11,277 nt of DNA. It comes from Candidatus Bathyarchaeota archaeon (GTDB taxonomy: Archaea; Thermoproteota; Bathyarchaeia; EX4484-135). Within the stretch, counting starts at the first letter, position 1; every line of letters begins with the position of its first letter. Shown piece by piece: positions 5,204-11,277 of this stretch. Under the pieces are notes generated by a model. It saw nothing but the letters and a program-made list of their open reading frames with translations, did not search any database and was not told where the DNA came from. The position numbers were made by a program, and so were the translations under genes. Where the stretch lies: contig DQYM01000067.1 in the NCBI GenBank assembly GCA_011040545.1, positions 1-11,277 on the forward strand, written 5' to 3'.

Positions 5204-6370
5204 CTAACCTGGCCTCCTAAGCCTAGCTATGAAGTAGCCAGAGCCATGAATATGCGGGTGGAACCTCTGCAGCAGGCCAGCCCAGGCCCCTAGGCCCCCA
5301 AGGCCCCTTGAGCCTAAGTAGATCGGTTGTTCATCAACTTCAAGGCCAAGCTCCTCAACGGCAAAGGCCACCTGGCCCTCGCACTCAGGGACCGTCATGG
5401 TGCAGACGCTATACACTATGGTGCCACCTGGCCTAGCGAGCTTAGCTGCTACCTTCAGGAACTGCCTCTGGTAGTCGGCAAGGCTCAGTAGCTCTTGCTC
5501 GCCCTTTAGGTCGTAGAGCTTAGGCAGAACACCAAGGGCGCTACAAGGTGGGTCCACAAGTACCTTATCTGCCCTCCCGACCAAGAATGGGAAGTCCTGG
5601 TCTAGGTACCTTGAGTCGGCCTTGATGATACATGCCTCACAGCCCAGCCTGGCTAGCGTTGAGCGGGCTTCCTGGACCTTCTTGGAGCTCCTATCAAAGC
5701 CGAGCACGTAGGCCATGTTCCCTGAGAGCTGGCACATGTGGGATAGCTTACCGCCTGGCGCACATGTCATATCCACTATGAGCTCACCTGGCCTTGGCTC
5801 AAGGACCCTAGCCGTGAGCATGGCTGGGAGCGATTGTGGGTATATGAGGCCCTCCTTGAACTCCTCAAGCGCCCTTATGGCAGGTAGCTTGAAGGCAGAG
5901 CGAAGGACCCTTACCGCAAGGCCCCTCCTGGCCCTGAGGACCTCACGCTCCCCCATCTCAGCTATGCCGTAGGCAACCACGTGGCCTAGCTCAGATGCGA
6001 TAACGACCTCATCCCCCTTCTCAACGCCCTTAAAGGACTTGATGCCTGGTACATAGACGTGGGAGCCCATCATGGCTGATTCGGCAGTGAACTTATCCAC
6101 GACCACTACCTTACCTGCCGATGGGATCTTAAATGGCCCCCTAATTGGTATGTAGATGGCCTCAGGTAGGTGCTCATCTGCTCTAGCATCTATGCCCTTA
6201 TCCCTAAGCAATTCTAGAACTTGGCCCCTAGTGGCCTTAAGCGTATTCACACGTAAGTAGTAGCGCTTGCCTGGGCTTGAGAGGGAGCTCACGACCTCAC
6301 CAAGCTCATGGCCATAGACCTCCCTTAGGGCCTCCAAGATAGCATGCGATAGCGTGGGCCTTAAGGCCAA
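5204..6370 (-). CDS. NSUN6-like RNA cytosine-C5 methyltransferase with PUA domain
   Basis: SAM-dependent RNA m5C methyltransferase, 388 aa. Residues 1-75 form the N-terminal RNA-binding part (YYLRVNTLK at 37-45). Residues about 85-160 are a PUA domain (KVVVVDKFTAESAMMGSHVYVPGI, then VEKGDEVVIAS). The catalytic domain follows: SAM-binding DMTCAPGGK (200-208), motif IV DPPCSALG (273-280, C276), and motif VI YSVCT (320-324, C323, the likely nucleophile). C-terminal HPHIHGSGYFIARLRR (371-386) is typical of the family. An internal PUA domain is characteristic of archaeal homologues of NSUN6, which methylates C72 of certain tRNAs, but rRNA sites are possible. The start is TTG 6370 behind a strong GGAGG; it begins 9 bp after the Nob1 stop and is last in the operon led by NAD kinase. 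Confidence 0.88.
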   Translation of the reverse strand: MALRPTLSHAILEALREVYGHELGEVVSSLSSPGKRYYLRVNTLKATRGQVLELLRDKGIDARADEHLPEAIYIPIRGPFKIPSAGKVVVVDKFTAESAMMGSHVYVPGIKSFKGVEKGDEVVIASELGHVVAYGIAEMGEREVLRARRGLAVRVLRSAFKLPAIRALEEFKEGLIYPQSLPAMLTARVLEPRPGELIVDMTCAPGGKLSHMCQLSGNMAYVLGFDRSSKKVQEARSTLARLGCEACIIKADSRYLDQDFPFLVGRADKVLVDPPCSALGVLPKLYDLKGEQELLSLADYQRQFLKVAAKLARPGGTIVYSVCTMTVPECEGQVAFAVEELGLEVDEQPIYLGSRGLGGLGAWAGLLQRFHPHIHGSGYFIARLRRPG

Positions 6371-6379
6371 AGGCCCCTC

Positions 6380-6916
6380 CTACCTCCCTCCTAGCTCCCT
6401 AGCCCCTTTCTTAATGGGCTTCCTCTTCAGTGGCGTCCCGCAGATGGGGCACTCCCGCTCCTTGATATCTGCTGGATAACGCCTAAAGCAAGCTGGGCAG
6501 TAAACGACCCACTTTAGCTCCTCCCTTATGCCAAGCGTGCTCAAGGGCGTGAAGTCAATACCGACTTCAGCAGCTACGTTCTGAATGGCATAGTCATCTG
6601 TGGCTATAACTGGCTCATAGCCTTCTTCCTTAAGCTCAATTGCTAGCGCTATTAGCTCTATGTCTATCTCCGAGAGGGCTATGGCATCGCCCATGAGGGC
6701 AGATGCCCTACGGGCCTTCTCAAGGGCCTCCTCACCTGGCTGCCTCACCACCAGGCGCCCGCTCTCCTCAGCCATCCTAAGCCTAAGAGCGCCCATGGAG
6801 CTAGGGCTAAGCTCAAACCTAACGCCTGGCACGGTAAAGGCATCGCAATCTAGGGATAGCGGGTCTAGGCCAGCTATGAAGGCAGATGCATCAAGCACTA
6901 TTGCCTTCTTGCCCAA
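6380..6916 (-). CDS. nob1: rRNA maturation endonuclease Nob1
   Basis: A PIN-domain endoribonuclease that cuts the 3' end of 16S rRNA precursor in archaea (18S in eukaryotes). Residues 5-130 are the PIN domain: VLDASAFIAG with D9, E35 in VRFELSPSS, the DAIALSEIDIELIALA helix (77-92, D85), and ATDDYAIQNVA (105-115, D107/D108) supply the acidic metal site. A rubredoxin-like zinc ribbon follows, with C140xxC143 and C156xxC159, then a basic tail KRKPIKKGAR that likely contacts RNA. The length of 178 aa is normal for archaeal Nob1. The start is TTG 6916 with AGGGGG 8 nt upstream, 2 bp after the NAD kinase stop. Its stop lies in the ribosome-binding region of the methyltransferase gene, so the three genes form an operon. 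Confidence 0.92.
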   Translation of the reverse strand: MGKKAIVLDASAFIAGLDPLSLDCDAFTVPGVRFELSPSSMGALRLRMAEESGRLVVRQPGEEALEKARRASALMGDAIALSEIDIELIALAIELKEEGYEPVIATDDYAIQNVAAEVGIDFTPLSTLGIREELKWVVYCPACFRRYPADIKERECPICGTPLKRKPIKKGARELGGR

Positions 6917-6918
6917 CC

Positions 6919-7749
6919 CTAGTGCCCCCTCTTGGCTAGGCGCTCGTAGAATTGCTCCCTTATCTTCACGAACTTAAGGGGCCTATCTGAGGCCCTAGCC
7001 CTAACTTTAGAGCCAACCTGGAGCTCGTAGACTTCCTGGCCATCAACAACCACAGCTGGCTCCCTAGCACGCACTACCTCAACGACTACCTCAGCATCAG
7101 GTGGTAGGACGAATGGCCATAGTGGCCTTATGGGGCAGATTGGCGTGATGAGGAGGCACCTAAGGCCAGGATCTACGATTGGGCCACCACAGGAGAGCGA
7201 GTAGGCTGTTGAGCCACTAGGGGTAGCTATTATGAGGCCATCCCCCTCAAGGAAGGCCATTTCCTGCCCATCCTTCCATATACGAGCCTTAAAGAGCTTA
7301 ACTGGCACCCTGCACGTTAGGCAGACCTCATTTAGGGCCTCTGGCAGCCCACAGCCATCTACGTATGCCTTTATCCTCATCCGCTCCTCTACGCTGAAGG
7401 CACCAGAGAGGCAGGTCCTAAGGGAGCTAAGGGCCTCATCTGGCTCTACGGTGGTCAGGAAGCCCCTTCCCCCCATGTTGATGGCCATTATCAGTGGCCT
7501 GTTGTCCTTTAGCCTAAGGCACGTCCGCAGCACGGTGCCATCGCCACCTATGATCACCAGCAGGTCGGGGCTCATGGCCTCTACTGGCCTAGCTAGGTCG
7601 GGCCTACCGAGGGCGCTCGCTAGCTCCTCATCTAGCAGCAGGTCCAGGCCCTCCTGCTCCACCATAGAGGCTAGCTCACGGGCGAGCCCCAGGGCCTTGC
7701 GCTTACCTAGGTTAGCTACTATGCCCACCGACCTCAGCAAGCCCGACAC
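6919..7749 (-). CDS. nadK: NAD kinase
   Basis: Phosphorylates NAD to NADP. Family signatures are complete: GIVANLGKRKA (9-19), IIGGDGTVLR (66-75) with catalytic D70, NMGGRGFL (91-98), LNEV (139-142), and GDGLIIATPSGSTAYSLSCGGP (169-190) split around the SGSTAY core, plus VDGQE (235-239). The length of 276 aa is typical of archaeal PpnK. The longest frame opens at GTG 7749, but no ribosome-binding site precedes it. The shared palindromic box CTTATAAG at 7760-7767 predicts transcription from about 7737. TTG 7740 or GTG 7728, just before GIVANLGK, may therefore be the true start. It heads the operon with Nob1 and the m5C methyltransferase and is divergent from eIF5A. Confidence 0.92.
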   Translation of the reverse strand: MSGLLRSVGIVANLGKRKALGLARELASMVEQEGLDLLLDEELASALGRPDLARPVEAMSPDLLVIIGGDGTVLRTCLRLKDNRPLIMAINMGGRGFLTTVEPDEALSSLRTCLSGAFSVEERMRIKAYVDGCGLPEALNEVCLTCRVPVKLFKARIWKDGQEMAFLEGDGLIIATPSGSTAYSLSCGGPIVDPGLRCLLITPICPIRPLWPFVLPPDAEVVVEVVRAREPAVVVDGQEVYELQVGSKVRARASDRPLKFVKIREQFYERLAKRGH

Positions 7750-7759
7750 GCACCGCTAA

Positions 7760-7767
7760 CTTATAAG
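7760..7767. promoter_or_regulatory. Palindromic TATA box between divergent NAD kinase and eIF5A genes
   Basis: CTTATAAG reads identically on both strands and is the only strong TATA element in the 54-bp gap. On the plus strand it predicts a start near 7790, just before the eIF5A ribosome-binding site. On the minus strand it predicts a start near 7737, inside the annotated NAD kinase frame. Confidence 0.6.
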
Positions 7768-7803
7768 CTGAGCCCCTAAATAACTAGAGCGAGGTGAAAT
7801 GCT

Positions 7804-8196
7804 GTGAGTAAGCCAGCTGAGCTAGGCTCCCTGAAGGTAGGCTCATACATAGTAATAGATGGGGAGCCCTGCCGTATAGTCCAGATGACCAAGTCCAAGC
7901 CAGGGAAGCACGGCTCTGCTAAGGCCCGTGTAGTAGCCATAGGCATCTTTGATGGCGTAAAGCGTAGCCTGGTGAAGCCAGTTGATGCCCAGGTAGAGGT
8001 GCCGATCGTGGAGAAGCACTCTGGGCAAGTGCTATCCATCATGCCCACTGGCGTCCAGCTCATGGATCTAGAAACCTATGAGGTATTTGAGGCCCCACTG
8101 CCTGAGGATGAGAAGCTCAGGGAGAAGCTCCAGCCAGGAGTTGAAGTAGAGTACTGGCGCATACTCGGTAGGGCTAAGATAATGCGCATTAAGTAG
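7804..8196 (+). CDS. eif5A: Translation factor aIF5A (hypusine-containing)
   Basis: Archaeal homologue of eIF5A/EF-P, which binds the ribosomal E site and relieves stalling, notably at proline runs. The length of 130 aa is normal. The hypusine loop [12 protein letters not shown] (31-42) is intact, with K35 as the lysine to be modified. The N-terminal SH3-like barrel (about 1-68) is followed by an OB-fold domain (about 69-130) containing [15 protein letters not shown]. The start is GTG 7804 with GAGGTGA at 7791-7797. An overlapping ATG-CTG-TGA at 7799-7807 sits across the start. The next gene, 57 bp downstream on the same strand, is deoxyhypusine synthase, the enzyme that modifies this protein. 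The stop is TAG. Confidence 0.95.
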   Translation: MSKPAELGSLKVGSYIVIDGEPCRIVQMTKSKPGKHGSAKARVVAIGIFDGVKRSLVKPVDAQVEVPIVEKHSGQVLSIMPTGVQLMDLETYEVFEAPLPEDEKLREKLQPGVEVEYWRILGRAKIMRIK

Positions 8197-8252
8197 GGCT
8201 AGGGCAGGGGCAGGCTTTTACGCACCTGGCCAACCGAGGGCTGGAGGTCCAT

Positions 8253-9212
8253 ATGGCTAGGGGGCTGAGGCCAGTTCAGCACATCGTGGTAGAGCCTGGC
8301 ATGAGCATTAGCGAGCTGCTGGCCCGCATGGATGCCTGTGGCGTCCTAGGGGCAGGCAGGCTTGGCCGTGCTGCCCGCATACTAGCAAAGATGTTCTTAG
8401 ATCCAGGTTGCTCCACCTTCCTAAGCATGGCTGGTGCCCTTGTGCCAGGTGGCATGAGGCAGGTAGTTAGGGGCCTAGTAGAGAGGGGGCTCCTGAAGGC
8501 CATAGTAACAACTGGCGCAAATGTCGTACACGACCTACTGGAGGCCCTTGGCTTCAGGCACTACGTGGGCACCTTCAGGGCAGATGATGCACGCCTGCGG
8601 GAGGAGCGCATAGGCCGTATAGGCGATATATACGTGGAGATGGGTGCCTACGTGGCCCTTGAGAAGTGGCTTAGGAAGGCCCTTGAGGAGCTCCCAGCTG
8701 AGGCTAGAGCTCGCCTCTCTGGTGCTAAGCTGATAAGGGAGCTTGGCCTACGCCTCAATGACCCAAATTCCATAGTAGCTACTGCTGCTAGGAAGGAGGT
8801 CCCAATAATATGCCCTGGCTTCATAGATAGCGTAGCTGGCTTCCAGCTCTGGACCTTCTCAGATGAGCTTGGCCTACGCCTAGACCCCCTTGGCGACCTA
8901 AGCGAGCTAATGACCTTGGTCCTAGATGCCGAGCGGGTTGGGCTCATAATACTTGGCGGTGGCATGCCAAAGCACTTCCTCATGTTCACTACTACATTCA
9001 GGGATGGGGCGGACTACGCCATCCAGATCACCATGGATAGGCCTGAGCCAGGTGGGCTAAGTGGGGCTCCACTAGAGGAGGCCATAAGCTGGAGCAAGAT
9101 AAGGCCTGGTGGTGATTTCGTAACAGTGGTATGCGATGCTACCATAGCCTTCCCGCTCATAGTAGCTGCTGCACTAGAGCAGCTCAGCAAGCAGGGGCGA
9201 AAGGCTGATTAA
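8253..9212 (+). CDS. dys: Deoxyhypusine synthase
   Basis: Transfers the aminobutyl group of spermidine to the conserved lysine of aIF5A, using NAD. At 319 aa it matches archaeal synthases. Key regions are FLSMAGALVPGGMRQVV (50-66 region, NAD-binding fold), VTTGANVVHDL (about 85-95), the GFIDSVAGFQLWTF segment, LGGGMPKH with K240 and H241, DGADYAIQITMDRPEPGG, and EAISWSKIRPGG, in which K282 corresponds to the catalytic lysine (human K329 in SWGKI) and W280 to the spermidine-site tryptophan. The start is ATG 8253 with GGAGGT at 8243-8248. A TTTTAC box near 8216 might give it its own promoter, otherwise it is co-transcribed with aIF5A. It is the only gene in the window ending in TAA. Confidence 0.95.
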   Translation: MARGLRPVQHIVVEPGMSISELLARMDACGVLGAGRLGRAARILAKMFLDPGCSTFLSMAGALVPGGMRQVVRGLVERGLLKAIVTTGANVVHDLLEALGFRHYVGTFRADDARLREERIGRIGDIYVEMGAYVALEKWLRKALEELPAEARARLSGAKLIRELGLRLNDPNSIVATAARKEVPIICPGFIDSVAGFQLWTFSDELGLRLDPLGDLSELMTLVLDAERVGLIILGGGMPKHFLMFTTTFRDGADYAIQITMDRPEPGGLSGAPLEEAISWSKIRPGGDFVTVVCDATIAFPLIVAAALEQLSKQGRKAD

Positions 9213-9217
9213 GGTCG

Positions 9218-9373
9218 GTGGCCAAGTGTAAGTGCCCGATGAGGAGGGAAGAGCCAACTGAGCTTGCCATGAGGAGCCTTATGAGTGCTGAGGGCATGGC
9301 GGGGGCCGTGTAGGTGCTCCTCGGTGGCTTCTCGCTGGCTTCTTGGCTACCCTTCCTCACGACCAGCTCCTGA
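9218..9373 (+). other. Doubtful small reading frame interrupted by TAG (31 + 19 codons)
   Basis: From GTG 9218, six bases after the deoxyhypusine synthase stop, a frame encodes MAKCKCPMRREEPTE-type sequence for 31 codons to TAG 9311. The same frame then continues with GTG and encodes VLLGGFSLASWLPFLTTSS, membrane-helix-like, to TGA 9371. Read together they would be a tail-anchored-like 50-residue protein broken by one stop. A minus-strand frame covers the same bases, so coding is uncertain. It may be a decayed gene, a short real ORF, or noise. Confidence 0.2.
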
Positions 9374-9520
9374 AGGCTCAAGTAGCCAGAAGGCCTCATA
9401 AATAAGCTATGATTGCGAGTATTTGCCAGCCCGATAGGGGCATGCTTACCTAAGTATTGGCGGAGGAGCCCCTTAAGCCCCTCCTAAATAGGCCCTCATG
9501 GGGACAGCTTGCGCAAAAGG
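9374..9520. other. Gene-free segment upstream of cdhA with TATA-like box and possible hairpins
   Basis: No credible gene is seen here. CATAAATAAG near 9395-9405 could act as a TATA box on either strand. On the plus strand it would start a transcript near 9428 that runs through possible stems GCCC/GGGC (9429-9441) and GGAGG/CCTCC (9462-9484) before reaching cdhA. GGGGC at 9437-9441 could alternatively pair with GCCCC at 9468-9472. No known riboswitch, sRNA box set or terminator is recognised. Confidence 0.25.
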
Positions 9521-9528
9521 TATTTATG
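9521..9528 (+). promoter_or_regulatory. TATA box of cdhA
   Basis: TATTTATG preceded by purine-rich AAAAGG (a BRE-like context) predicts transcription from about 9550, some 10 nt before the TTG start codon at 9560. Confidence 0.6.
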
Positions 9529-9559
9529 GACCCCTCTCATTTGGGCGGGGTGCTGGAGG

Positions 9560-11277
9560 TTGGCTAGGAGAGCGCTCCACCTCAAGCTTGAGGAGCTAAC
9601 CTCCGATGTAGTTAGAGCTAAGGGCCTTACCATATCCATAGGGCGCATATTTGAGGAGGAGTGGGAGGAGCCCATAGGCCCAACGCCCTTCCCTGAGATA
9701 ACGGATCTACGTGAGTGGGATATGAAGCTACTTAAGCGCTACAAGCCATATTACTTGCCCTTCTGTGAGCTCTGCTGCCTCTGCACGTTCGGTAAGTGCG
9801 ACCTATCAAAGGGCAAGCACGGGGCCTGTGGCCTAGACCTAAGGGGCCAGCTCTCAAGGATAGTGCTAATAGCAGCCTGCATTGGGGCCTCAACGCACAC
9901 CCACCACGCAAGGCACCTGCTTGAGCACTTAATAGAGAAGTACGGTCGTAGGCACCCAATAGATGTAGGTGGGCCAAACGTCTACGTGGAGGCCCCCAAT
10001 ATAAGGCTCGTGTGTGGCATAAGGCCCAAGACGCTTGGCGATTTAGAGGAAGCACTTGACTACGTGGAAACACAATTAGTCCACCTGCTTGCCTGCGCAC
10101 ACACTGGCCAGGAGGGCCACTACCTAGATTTTGAGTCCAAGATATTCCACGCTGGCATGTTGGACCACGTTGCCATGGAAGTAGCAGATATAGCTCAGAT
10201 ATCAGCTTACAACTTCCCGAAGGCAGATCCAGAGGCACCGCTAGTGGAGCTAGGCTGGGGGGTTGTAGATAGGGAGAAGCCCGTTATACTCGTGATAGGG
10301 CACAACGTGCCACCAGCCGTCTACATAGTGGACTACCTACATGAGAAGGGCCTCTACGGCCAAGTTGAGGTCTGCGGCATGTGCTGCACGGCCCACGATG
10401 TAACACGCTACAACCCAGGCGCCAAGATAATTGGCCCCATTAGCTGGCAGCTCCGCTTCATAAGGGCTGGCGTAGCTGATGTAATAGTAGTTGATGAGCA
10501 GTGCGTTAGGACCGATTTAATTGAGGAGGCCCAGAAGGTAAGGGCACCATTCATAGCCACCAGCCCAGTAGCATGCCATGGCCTCCCAGACCGCACGCAC
10601 GATCCAGTTGATGAGATCGTAGAGGACCTAGTGAGCGGGAAGGTGCCAGGCGTCCTCATACTTGAGCCTGAGAAGGCTGCTGAGGTAGCTGTTGAAGTTG
10701 CCATCCGTGTGGCCCCGACTAGGAAGGGCCTGAAGGCCCTGCCAGATGCAAGCGAGGTCATAGAGGGGGCCAAGCGCTGCATAGCCTGTAACAACTGTAG
10801 GCGGGCCTGCCCAAACAACCTGCCGATACCAACGGCCATGAAGGCTGCTGCCGAGGGCGACTTAAGCAAGCTAGCTAGGCTCCTAGATGAGTGCGTTGGC
10901 TGCACCCGCTGTGAAGATGCCTGCCCACGTGAGATACCCATCCATACGTACATAGTTAAGGCTGCTGAGAGGGAGCTCAAGGAGGAGCGGTACAAGGTCC
11001 GTGTGGGTCGTGGTGCCATCCAGGACGTGGAGATACGTGAGGTCGGCGGCCCGATAGTGCTGGGCGAGATACCTGGCGTAGTGGCCTTCGTTGGCTGTGC
11101 CAACTACCCACATGGCAATAGGGAGGTCGCTGAGATGGCTGTTGAGTTCGCAAAACGCCACTACATAGTTGTTGCCTCTGGCTGTGCTGCCATGAGCATA
11201 GGGTTCTACAAGGATGAGGAAGGCAAGACGCCATACGAGCAGTTCTCAGGGGCCTTTGAGGCAGGTGGCATAGTGAA
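9560..11277 (+). CDS. cdhA: CO dehydrogenase/acetyl-CoA synthase alpha subunit CdhA (3' truncated by window)
   Basis: The frame is open from TTG 9560 to the edge (572 codons of roughly 750-800). CdhA oxidises CO or reduces CO2 at a Ni-Fe-S C-cluster within the archaeal acetyl-CoA decarbonylase/synthase complex. After the N-terminal EEEWEEPIGPTP, the bridging Fe-S site is CELCCLCTFGKC (C69, C72, C73, C75, C80) plus C90. C107IGASTHTHHARH supplies the C-cluster/proton-channel histidines. C-cluster cysteines are EVCGMCC (C272 onward), DEQC (C315), VGCANYP (C513) and SGCAAM (C542). Two ferredoxin motifs, C407/410/413/417 and C445/448/451/455, mark the archaeal CdhA type absent from bacterial CooS. 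GGAGG directly abuts the TTG, so the ribosome-binding arrangement is unusual, but no other in-frame start exists nearby. cdhB/C genes are expected just beyond the edge. Confidence 0.95.
   Translation, partial: MARRALHLKLEELTSDVVRAKGLTISIGRIFEEEWEEPIGPTPFPEITDLREWDMKLLKRYKPYYLPFCELCCLCTFGKCDLSKGKHGACGLDLRGQLSRIVLIAACIGASTHTHHARHLLEHLIEKYGRRHPIDVGGPNVYVEAPNIRLVCGIRPKTLGDLEEALDYVETQLVHLLACAHTGQEGHYLDFESKIFHAGMLDHVAMEVADIAQISAYNFPKADPEAPLVELGWGVVDREKPVILVIGHNVPPAVYIVDYLHEKGLYGQVEVCGMCCTAHDVTRYNPGAKIIGPISWQLRFIRAGVADVIVVDEQCVRTDLIEEAQKVRAPFIATSPVACHGLPDRTHDPVDEIVEDLVSGKVPGVLILEPEKAAEVAVEVAIRVAPTRKGLKALPDASEVIEGAKRCIACNNCRRACPNNLPIPTAMKAAAEGDLSKLARLLDECVGCTRCEDACPREIPIHTYIVKAAERELKEERYKVRVGRGAIQDVEIREVGGPIVLGEIPGVVAFVGCANYPHGNREVAEMAVEFAKRHYIVVASGCAAMSIGFYKDEEGKTPYEQFSGAFEAGGIV

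Noticed and set aside
7145..7151. GTGATGA box C-like motif on the plus strand
   Set aside because: It lies antisense inside the NAD kinase gene and no CTGA box D follows at a suitable distance.
9236..9291. Possible second C/D sRNA (CCGATGA, CTGA at 9258, CTGA at 9288)
   Set aside because: Box C and C' do not match RTGATGA, the C-D' spacing is 15 nt rather than about 12, and no clear rRNA target came to mind.
9311..9313. TAG read as pyrrolysine
   Set aside because: TAG terminates 11 of 12 complete genes in the window, so general read-through would be harmful; no pyl gene is in view.
9184..9399. 71-codon minus-strand frame after deoxyhypusine synthase
   Set aside because: It overlaps the synthase 3' end, has no ribosome-binding site or recognisable domain, and its candidate TATA box would start transcription inside the frame.
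9732..10238. 168-codon minus-strand frame opposite cdhA
   Set aside because: It is a shadow of the strongly conserved CdhA frame; its sequence is a low-quality mix of Pro, Arg, Leu and Ser.
10408..11103. 231-codon minus-strand frame opposite cdhA
   Set aside because: It is Ser/Thr/Ala-rich low-complexity translation opposite a gene with intact Fe-S motifs; the codon pattern is an artefact of the real gene.

Overview
The window comes from an archaeon, most likely a thermophilic member of the Thermoproteota/TACK group. The marker genes are archaeal: Nob1, eIF5A with deoxyhypusine synthase, archaeal-type UMP kinase and CdhA-type CO dehydrogenase. There is a C/D box methylation guide RNA. A tRNA-Leu appears to carry two bulge-helix-bulge introns, one of them only 15 nt long, and multi-intron tRNAs are typical of Thermoproteales-like lineages. 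Promoters are TATA boxes 25-30 bp upstream of predicted starts. Eleven of 12 complete genes stop at TAG, one at TAA and none at TGA; 11 of 14 genes start at GTG or TTG. The exact lineage cannot be settled from this window.

Layout. Positions 1-81 (minus) hold the first 27 codons of a probable winged-helix regulator. tRNA-Leu(TAA) lies at 231-363 (minus). Upstream of it is a tightly overlapping minus-strand operon, 2795 to 409: a small proteasome-assembly-chaperone-like protein, a UbiD-family decarboxylase (probably the archaeal mevalonate pathway enzyme) and UMP kinase. A CPBP-family membrane protease follows at 2922-3596 (minus), then a CAU-anticodon tRNA at 3640-3716 (minus). Between that tRNA and a small two-helix membrane protein (3904-4185, plus) sits an unannotated C/D box sRNA at about 3795-3849 (plus). 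Two cysteine-rich minus-strand genes follow: a CxxCxxCC protein and a Cys-studded helical protein. Next is a minus-strand operon, 7749 to 5204: NAD kinase, Nob1, and a PUA-containing RNA m5C methyltransferase. Transcription then diverges: eIF5A and its modifying enzyme deoxyhypusine synthase read on the plus strand, followed by a 347-bp gap and a CO dehydrogenase/acetyl-CoA synthase alpha subunit truncated by the right edge.

How it fits together. Much of the window serves ribosome and RNA biology: the sRNA is predicted to guide 2'-O-methylation at two 16S sites flanking the central pseudoknot, Nob1 matures the 16S 3' end, the m5C enzyme modifies RNA, and eIF5A plus deoxyhypusine synthase make hypusinated eIF5A. 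CdhA indicates a Wood-Ljungdahl-type C1 metabolism. Composition is uneven: about 1.9-3.6 kb is AT-richer and uses GAA, AGA, GGA and TTG codons that are rare elsewhere, with the left boundary inside the UbiD gene.

The most noteworthy items are the dual-guide sRNA, the tRNA-Leu with a 15-nt D-loop intron, the compositional breakpoint inside a housekeeping gene, and the TAG-dominated stop usage.
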